Assembly (NCBI GenBank): GCA_013205155.1
Contig: JABMMT010000094.1
Coordinates: forward strand, 1-10,111
DNA length: 10,111 bases
Direction of reading: 5' to 3'
Origin: Betaproteobacteria bacterium
GTDB lineage: Bacteria; Pseudomonadota; Gammaproteobacteria; Burkholderiales; Burkholderiaceae
In this document: positions 6,669 to 10,111 of the stretch, piece by piece
How positions within the stretch are numbered: position 1 is the stretch's first letter
How the letters are laid out: the number at the start of each line of letters is the position of its first letter
The notes under the pieces: model-generated
Databases searched by the model: none
Told to the model about the DNA's origin: nothing
The model's input: the letters and a program-made list of their open reading frames with translations, nothing else
Translations under genes and position numbers: made by a program

Positions 6669-7469
6669 TTATTTCCCTTTGTATTTAGGGGCACGTTTTT
6701 CCATAAATGCTTGACGGCCCTCAATTCGATCTTCAGTGTCTCGCAATATTCCCCAATATAGTTCTGTAATTTGCTGGGCATCGATATCACTTAAGTGCCC
6801 GGTGATTTTGGATAACTTTTTAATTGCTTGAGTTGCTAACGGACCATTTGATGAAATTTGCTGCGCAATTTTTAAAGCCTCTGGCATCAGATCCTGAGCA
6901 GTAAAGATATCTGAAATTAAGCCAATATCGAGCGCTTTCATTGCTTTAATGGATTCACCAGTCAGCGCCATCTTCATCGCATGAGCAGGAGGAACTGCCT
7001 TAAGTAGACGGTGCAGACCTAAGACTGCTGGAATCGATGCAACCTTTGCTTCAGGGAGGCCAAAGATAGCATTGTCTGATGCAATTTTTAGATCACATTG
7101 CAAGGCTATTTCTAACCCACCACCCAAGCAATAGCCATTAATTGCGGCAATTAATGGCTTATGAATATTTAAATCAGTGAGATCCATCATACGAATATAG
7201 AGGCCTTGTTCCGAAGCCTTGTCAGTTTCTCTAAAGAATGCTTCTGCGTAACTTACTGGTGAGGAGCTTCCGCCTTTGAGGTCAGCACCTGCACAAAATG
7301 AGTCATTTCCTGCGCCAGTGAGAACGATGACTTTTACTAGTTCATCATCTCTGGCATTCATTAAAGCGGTACGAAGTTCTTTTAATGTTGCAAGGTCTAA
7401 TGCATTTTTCTTTTGGGGTCTATTGATAGTCAATATTGCGATTGAATTGCTGGCTTCATAAGTGATCAT
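6669..7469 (-). CDS. Enoyl-CoA hydratase/isomerase (crotonase) family protein
   Basis: This is a 266-residue protein of normal crotonase length. The oxyanion-hole segments are FCAGADLKGG (58-67) and GYCLGGGLEIALQCD (112-126). Both hydratase glutamates are present: Glu120 (GGGLE) and Glu140 (FGLPEAK), 20 residues apart as in rat mitochondrial hydratase. This supports true syn-hydration of a 2-enoyl-CoA rather than only isomerisation. It would act on the product of the acyl-CoA dehydrogenase and feed the SDR. The start is supported by AAGGA six bases upstream, overlapping the SDR stop. A 27-bp perfect palindrome lies in the codons for residues PLIAAING, just before the second oxyanion loop. Confidence 0.94.
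   Translation of the reverse strand: MITYEASNSIAILTINRPQKKNALDLATLKELRTALMNARDDELVKVIVLTGAGNDSFCAGADLKGGSSSPVSYAEAFFRETDKASEQGLYIRMMDLTDLNIHKPLIAAINGYCLGGGLEIALQCDLKIASDNAIFGLPEAKVASIPAVLGLHRLLKAVPPAHAMKMALTGESIKAMKALDIGLISDIFTAQDLMPEALKIAQQISSNGPLATQAIKKLSKITGHLSDIDAQQITELYWGILRDTEDRIEGRQAFMEKRAPKYKGK
7133..7159. repeat. 27-bp perfect palindrome inside the enoyl-CoA hydratase gene
   Basis: The left arm AGCCATTAATTGC (7133-7145) and the right arm GCAATTAATGGCT (7147-7159) are exact reverse complements around G7146. The encoded peptide PLIAAING is itself close to the crotonase family consensus, so part of the symmetry may come from coding. In RNA it could form a stem of about 11 bp with a small loop. 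No other copy was seen in the window. Confidence 0.9.
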
Positions 7470-7473
7470 TTAG

Positions 7474-7480
7474 TTTCCTT
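7474..7480 (-). promoter_or_regulatory. Ribosome binding site of the enoyl-CoA hydratase gene
   Basis: Read leftward it is AAGGAAA, with the AAGGA core six bases before ATG at 7469. Its first two bases are part of the SDR stop codon TAA (7479-7481), so termination and re-initiation are close enough to be coupled. Confidence 0.75.
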
Positions 7481-8234
7481 ATACACTTGGGGAGGAGAGA
7501 CTTCTTCCACCGCATACATATAAAACTTGTCCAGTGAGATAAGAGGCGTCTGGATTTAAAAAGGTCATCACGGCATAGGCAACATCATCCGGAGTACCAA
7601 TGCGTTTAACAGGCACAGATTCTTTTAATTTACTTTGAAGTGATGCATCAAAACTATCAAATAATGGTGTTTGTATGATTCCTGGAGCAATTGCATTAAC
7701 AGTGATACCTTTGGCAGCGAATTCAATTGCAAGACTTCTAGTAAGACTGATAACTCCACCCTTTGCGGCTGAATAGTTTGACTGGCCAAAGCCACCAAGC
7801 CATGCACGTGATGAAATATTAACAATTCTGCCAAAATTGCGCGGTAGCATTTCTTTAATTGTGGCCTGACAAAATAGAAATTGGGACTTTAGGTTAACGT
7901 TAATCACATCGTCCCAATCAGCCTCAGTCATATTGAGCAATCTCTTATCTCGAATAATGCCAGCATTATTAACGAGGTAATCGATCTGGCCGCCCCAAGC
8001 AATTACTTGCTGAATGGCAGATTGCACCTCATCAATTTTGCAGACATTTCCAGATACTCCAATTACTTTGCTACCAAATCCCTTGAGTTGGTCAACAGCG
8101 GCGCTAAGTTTCGCTTGGTCATAATCAATTAATGCAACATCAATGCCATTAACTACCAATTTCTTGGCAATTCCAAAGCCAATGCCTTGCGCCGCTCCAG
8201 TAACGATGGCAACTCTTCTTGGTAGTTGAGACAT
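7479..8234 (-). CDS. Short-chain dehydrogenase/reductase, FabG-like 3-hydroxyacyl-CoA dehydrogenase
   Basis: This is a 251-residue classical SDR. The cofactor motif is TGAAQGIG (12-19), the structural NNAG is at 89-92, and the catalytic set is Asn114, Ser141, Tyr154 and Lys158 (NISS... then NYSAAKGG). It ends with LTGQVLYVCGGRS. Asp37 at the end of the second beta strand (VALIDYD) is typical of NAD(H) preference, which fits an oxidative role. It would oxidise the 3-hydroxyacyl-CoA made by the hydratase to the 3-ketoacyl-CoA for the thiolase. A clear AGGA lies seven bases before the ATG within the end of the thiolase gene, and the gap to the thiolase stop is one base. The general reaction is well supported by context; the substrate is not known. 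Confidence 0.93.
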   Translation of the reverse strand: MSQLPRRVAIVTGAAQGIGFGIAKKLVVNGIDVALIDYDQAKLSAAVDQLKGFGSKVIGVSGNVCKIDEVQSAIQQVIAWGGQIDYLVNNAGIIRDKRLLNMTEADWDDVINVNLKSQFLFCQATIKEMLPRNFGRIVNISSRAWLGGFGQSNYSAAKGGVISLTRSLAIEFAAKGITVNAIAPGIIQTPLFDSFDASLQSKLKESVPVKRIGTPDDVAYAVMTFLNPDASYLTGQVLYVCGGRSLSSPSV

Positions 8235-8235
8235 A

Positions 8236-9387
8236 TTAAATTCCTAAGATATGAACAGAGGAGGCGGCGTGATCAACACCGGCAATACCACCACCTGTGC
8301 ATTGTGCAAGCGCAATTTTGGGCTTATTAACCTGGCGTTCCATAGCTCTACCTTCAAGTTGCCATGTTAGCTCTACCATTTGCGCTACTCCTGTGGCGCC
8401 GAGAGGATGACCTTTTGCCAGTAGGCCGCCACTTGGATTTACAGGAATTTTCCCGCTAAGTCCAGTCTTGCCAGAGCGTAATAATTCCGGGCCCTCTCCC
8501 GGCTTTGCAATACCCAGAGCCTCGTAATAAATCAATTCAGCGATGGTAAAGGCATCATGTAATTCGATGACATCAATATCATTTGGCCCAATACCAGCTT
8601 GTTCATAGGCTAGTCTTGCAGCCCTGGCAGTAATTTCCGCATCCAAAATATCATCAGAATATTTTTCTTGCATACCAGATTGAACAATTGACGCTAGCAA
8701 TTTAACTGGCTTTCGTCCATTGTTATGTTCGGTGCTGAGGATGAGGGCTGCTGCACCATCAACCTGAGAGGGGCAGCACTGCATGAGCGTCAAAGGCTCA
8801 GCAATCATGCGAGAAGATAATACTTCTTCAATCGTAGTAGGCGTTCTTTGTTGTGCATATGGATTTAGTGAGCCATTAAATCTATTTTTGACAGCCACTT
8901 GTGCTAATAGACTAGGATCTTCATCTCTCTCATAAAGGTAGCGCGTTGCTCTCATGGCATAAATTGACGGTAATACTAATCCGGAGTTTGCGTAAATTCT
9001 GGTCTTATGGTCATTTAATTGCAACGGAATTGTGCCACCACCAAGCTGGGTTAGCTGTTCAATTCCAACCACTAAAATTGTTTTATATTGCTCGGCTATT
9101 AAGGCATGCTTCGCTAGATGAACGGCTGTAGCTCCACTAGCGCATGCATTTTCAATGTTGTATATGGGGATTCCTTGCAATTGAAGATCGCGCACAATCA
9201 GTTGACCAAGAATCATCCCCCCAAATACGTTTGCGCAATAGATTGCTTCGATATCATTTAATGTTAAATTGGCATCTTTAACTGCATTAAGAATGGCGCC
9301 TTGAGCAAGTTCAGGTGCTAAAGTATTTGGTTGCTTATCGAAGCGTGTCATAGCAACACCTTCAATGTAGATCATATTTTTATTCAT
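8236..9387 (-). CDS. Thiolase family protein (SCP2-type acetyl-CoA acyltransferase)
   Basis: This is a 383-residue thiolase of the SCP2-like branch that commonly pairs with a DUF35 protein. The nucleophile is Cys82 in ENACASGATAVH (79-90). The HDAF motif (277-280) replaces the NEAF of classical thiolases, His327 lies in GGLLAKGHPLGATG (320-333), and Cys363 lies in AQCTGGGIAG (361-370). All catalytic groups appear present, so cleavage of a 3-ketoacyl-CoA is expected. The start at 9387 has no visible ribosome site and lies three bases after the OB-fold stop; an internal Met at codon 5 (9375) is an alternative. It is the second gene of the operon, next to its likely partner, an arrangement known from steroid side-chain and related CoA-dependent pathways. 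Confidence 0.93.
   Translation of the reverse strand: MNKNMIYIEGVAMTRFDKQPNTLAPELAQGAILNAVKDANLTLNDIEAIYCANVFGGMILGQLIVRDLQLQGIPIYNIENACASGATAVHLAKHALIAEQYKTILVVGIEQLTQLGGGTIPLQLNDHKTRIYANSGLVLPSIYAMRATRYLYERDEDPSLLAQVAVKNRFNGSLNPYAQQRTPTTIEEVLSSRMIAEPLTLMQCCPSQVDGAAALILSTEHNNGRKPVKLLASIVQSGMQEKYSDDILDAEITARAARLAYEQAGIGPNDIDVIELHDAFTIAELIYYEALGIAKPGEGPELLRSGKTGLSGKIPVNPSGGLLAKGHPLGATGVAQMVELTWQLEGRAMERQVNKPKIALAQCTGGGIAGVDHAASSVHILGI
8242..8245 (-). promoter_or_regulatory. Ribosome binding site of the SDR gene
   Basis: AGGA (TCCT on the plus strand) lies seven bases before the SDR ATG at 8234 and inside the last codons of the thiolase gene. It is one of the few canonical ribosome sites in this operon; most other internal genes rely on overlap or very short gaps. 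Confidence 0.7.
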
Positions 9388-9390
9388 GGG

Positions 9391-9744
9391 CTATTGACTT
9401 ATTTTTTCAAAAATATGGCCAAATTCAACATCTGGTTTCATTAAATATTCATCTCCAATAGCAGGGTTTCCACTTTGGACGAGCCGTCCGAATATCCTGA
9501 CTGGAAAATCTGGTAGATTTACAAAGCCAATTGCATAAGGTTGAATACCTGATTTCTTACTGGGGTAAATAACAGTGAAGCTGTATAAAGTGCCATTGGG
9601 ATTTAATTCTTGATCAACGTAATCTATATCTAACGGAGAGTCTTTAGCAACTGGAGGGAAAATGATTTCCTTTGACTTTTTATGCATACTGCCCAATGGC
9701 TTGGGGGGGAAGCTTTGATTCCAGTAGCGTGGGGTTATGTCCAT
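9391..9744 (-). CDS. DUF35/OB-fold protein, thiolase partner, without zinc-ribbon cysteines
   Basis: This is a 117-residue protein with DUF35 features. The N-terminal PRYWNQSF (5-12) matches the YW of the helical start, IIFPP (27-31) stands where the zinc ribbon reads xFPP, and GTLYSFTVIYPS (51-62), PYAIGFVNLPD (69-79), RIFGRLV (83-89) and IGDEYLMKPDVEF (96-108) follow the OB-fold pattern. Relatives use Cys-x2-Cys pairs to hold zinc, but this protein contains no cysteine at all. It is therefore a metal-free variant, keeping the OB fold that docks with or supports the thiolase. It is the first gene of the operon and starts about 26 bases after the predicted transcription start. No ribosome site is evident before the ATG. 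It has no enzymatic residues that I recognise. Confidence 0.82.
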   Translation of the reverse strand: MDITPRYWNQSFPPKPLGSMHKKSKEIIFPPVAKDSPLDIDYVDQELNPNGTLYSFTVIYPSKKSGIQPYAIGFVNLPDFPVRIFGRLVQSGNPAIGDEYLMKPDVEFGHIFEKISQ

Positions 9745-9776
9745 GTTTTTAATAGATTTTTATATAAGTAGCACTC

Positions 9777-9805
9777 ATTCTTGAGTAGATTTGCAAATTA
9801 GTCAA
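9777..9805 (-). promoter_or_regulatory. Promoter of the CoA-thioester degradation operon
   Basis: Read leftward there is TTGACT (plus-strand 9800-9805, 5/6 to consensus), a 17-base spacer, then AAGAAT (9777-9782, 4/6). Transcription would begin near 9770, about 26 bases before the first ATG at 9744. The position is ideal and the -35 is good. The weak -10 suggests that an activator or derepression matters. Confidence 0.45.
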
Positions 9806-9806
9806 G
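9780..9806. promoter_or_regulatory. Dyad over the operon promoter, candidate operator
   Basis: The arms CTTGAGTA (9780-9787) and TAGTCAAG (9799-9806) are inverted copies with 7 of 8 matches, separated by 11 bases. The gap includes most of a perfect 10-base palindrome ATTTGCAAAT (9789-9798). The dyad spans the space from the -10 to the -35. It does not resemble the 1131-1155 palindrome, so a different regulator may bind it. Confidence 0.35.
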
Positions 9807-9861
9807 CGAGTAAAAATCATAAACTATTGAGAAATAATCAAACATAATGATTGGGAATATG

Positions 9862-9876
9862 AATATTTCAAATATT
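9862..9876. promoter_or_regulatory. 15-bp perfect AT-rich palindrome in the divergent spacer
   Basis: AATATTT (9862-9868), C9869, AAATATT (9870-9876). It lies about 12 bases upstream of the possible -10 of the GT20 gene, so it could be a regulator site for that gene. The surrounding DNA is very AT-rich, so chance is a real alternative. Confidence 0.3.
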
Positions 9877-9887
9877 GATGTAATTAA

Positions 9888-9893
9888 TATAAA
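9888..9893 (+). promoter_or_regulatory. Possible -10 box of the GT20 gene
   Basis: TATAAA matches 5/6 of the -10 consensus and would start transcription near 9900, about 15 bases before the GTG start. No convincing -35 is present at 16-18 bases upstream. Confidence 0.25.
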
Positions 9894-9914
9894 ACCTACA
9901 CAATTAACAGAATT

Positions 9915-10111
9915 GTGAATAAGCAAAGAGTGATTTTTGTATCCAATGGGGGCCCGGATCGATTGGTGGGAGGTGTCGTTTCTTTGATAAAGCCCCTCGC
10001 AAAGCGATTTAAGGCGACATGGATTTCAGCAAGTAATAATGGAATGAATCAGGATGCCTATGAGGATGAAGAGGTAACAGTAAAAAAAGTAGCCCTACCT
10101 TCAGAGGTTTA
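9915..10111 (+). CDS. GT20 glycosyltransferase, trehalose-6-phosphate synthase-like (N-terminus only)
   Basis: Only the first 65 codons are inside the window and the frame is open at the right edge. From GTG 9915 the protein begins NKQRVIFVSNGGPDRLVGGV, then SLIKPLAKRFKATWISAS. The VSN strand-loop, the GGVVSLIKPL donor-site glycines and the ATWI strand match the start of trehalose-6-phosphate synthases and related GT20 enzymes, which transfer glucose from a nucleotide sugar to a phosphorylated acceptor. OtsA of E. coli has Arg right after VSN; here it is Gly, so acceptor use may differ. GTG 9915 is preferred because the frame closes at TAA 9885-9887 with no ATG between. A second GTG at 9930 would leave too few residues before the first strand. 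No good ribosome site is visible. The gene diverges from the degradation operon and is probably functionally separate (osmotic or stress solute). Confidence 0.78.
   Translation, partial: MNKQRVIFVSNGGPDRLVGGVVSLIKPLAKRFKATWISASNNGMNQDAYEDEEVTVKKVALPSEV

Larger units (their letters stand above)
2405..9744 (-). other. Probable eight-gene operon for CoA-thioester degradation
   Basis: The eight leftward genes follow one another with gaps of 3, 1, 9 and 4 bases, then a 4-base ATGA overlap, a 1-base TAATG overlap and a 2-base gap. No internal space could hold a promoter or terminator. The order is OB-fold protein, thiolase, SDR, enoyl-CoA hydratase, CoA-transferase, acyl-CoA dehydrogenase, ApgM-like enzyme, NadM-like enzyme. 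The set supplies CoA loading, desaturation, hydration, oxidation and thiolysis. There is no acyl-CoA ligase, so the CaiB-type transferase is the likely activating step. Co-transcription is inferred from spacing. Confidence 0.8.

Overview
The window looks like bacterial chromosome of modest G+C (low to mid 40s % by eye), densely coded. The protein types and the compact operon style suggest a betaproteobacterium. A Polynucleobacter-like freshwater Burkholderiaceae would fit, but I infer this from composition and gene content only. I see no mobile element, rRNA, tRNA or CRISPR.

Left part (1-2384). A leftward gene cut by the window edge encodes a member of the 4-hydroxyphenylacetate 3-monooxygenase / 4-hydroxybutyryl-CoA dehydratase family. 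It diverges from a rightward pair: a TetR-type repressor and an ISOC1/ISOC2-like isochorismatase-fold hydrolase. The 80-base gap between the divergent genes holds a 25-bp near-perfect palindrome lying on the -35 and spacer of the leftward promoter, a good candidate for the TetR operator.

Central part (9744-2405, leftward). Eight genes are packed with gaps of 1-9 bases or overlaps, so they form one likely operon. In order of transcription they are: DUF35/OB-fold protein, SCP2-type thiolase, short-chain dehydrogenase, enoyl-CoA hydratase, CaiB/BaiF CoA-transferase, acyl-CoA dehydrogenase, an ApgM-like alkaline-phosphatase-superfamily enzyme, and a NadM-like nucleotidyltransferase. The first six form a complete acid-activation and beta-oxidation module: the CoA-transferase loads the acid, the dehydrogenase desaturates, the hydratase adds water, the SDR oxidises the alcohol, and the thiolase with its OB-fold partner cleaves. 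The substrate cannot be read from the sequence. The last two genes do not belong to any beta-oxidation scheme I know and are the most intriguing part.

Right edge (9745-10111). A 170-base divergent spacer carries the operon promoter, a dyad over that promoter and a second palindrome. The start of a rightward GT20 (trehalose-6-phosphate synthase-like) gene follows and runs off the window.

Oddities worth checking: two of four iron-sulfur ligands are missing in the dehydratase-like protein, the DUF35 protein has no cysteine at all, the usual catalytic-Glu position of the acyl-CoA dehydrogenase is Gly, the nucleotidyltransferase has HNEH instead of HxGH, and a 27-bp perfect palindrome sits inside the enoyl-CoA hydratase gene.
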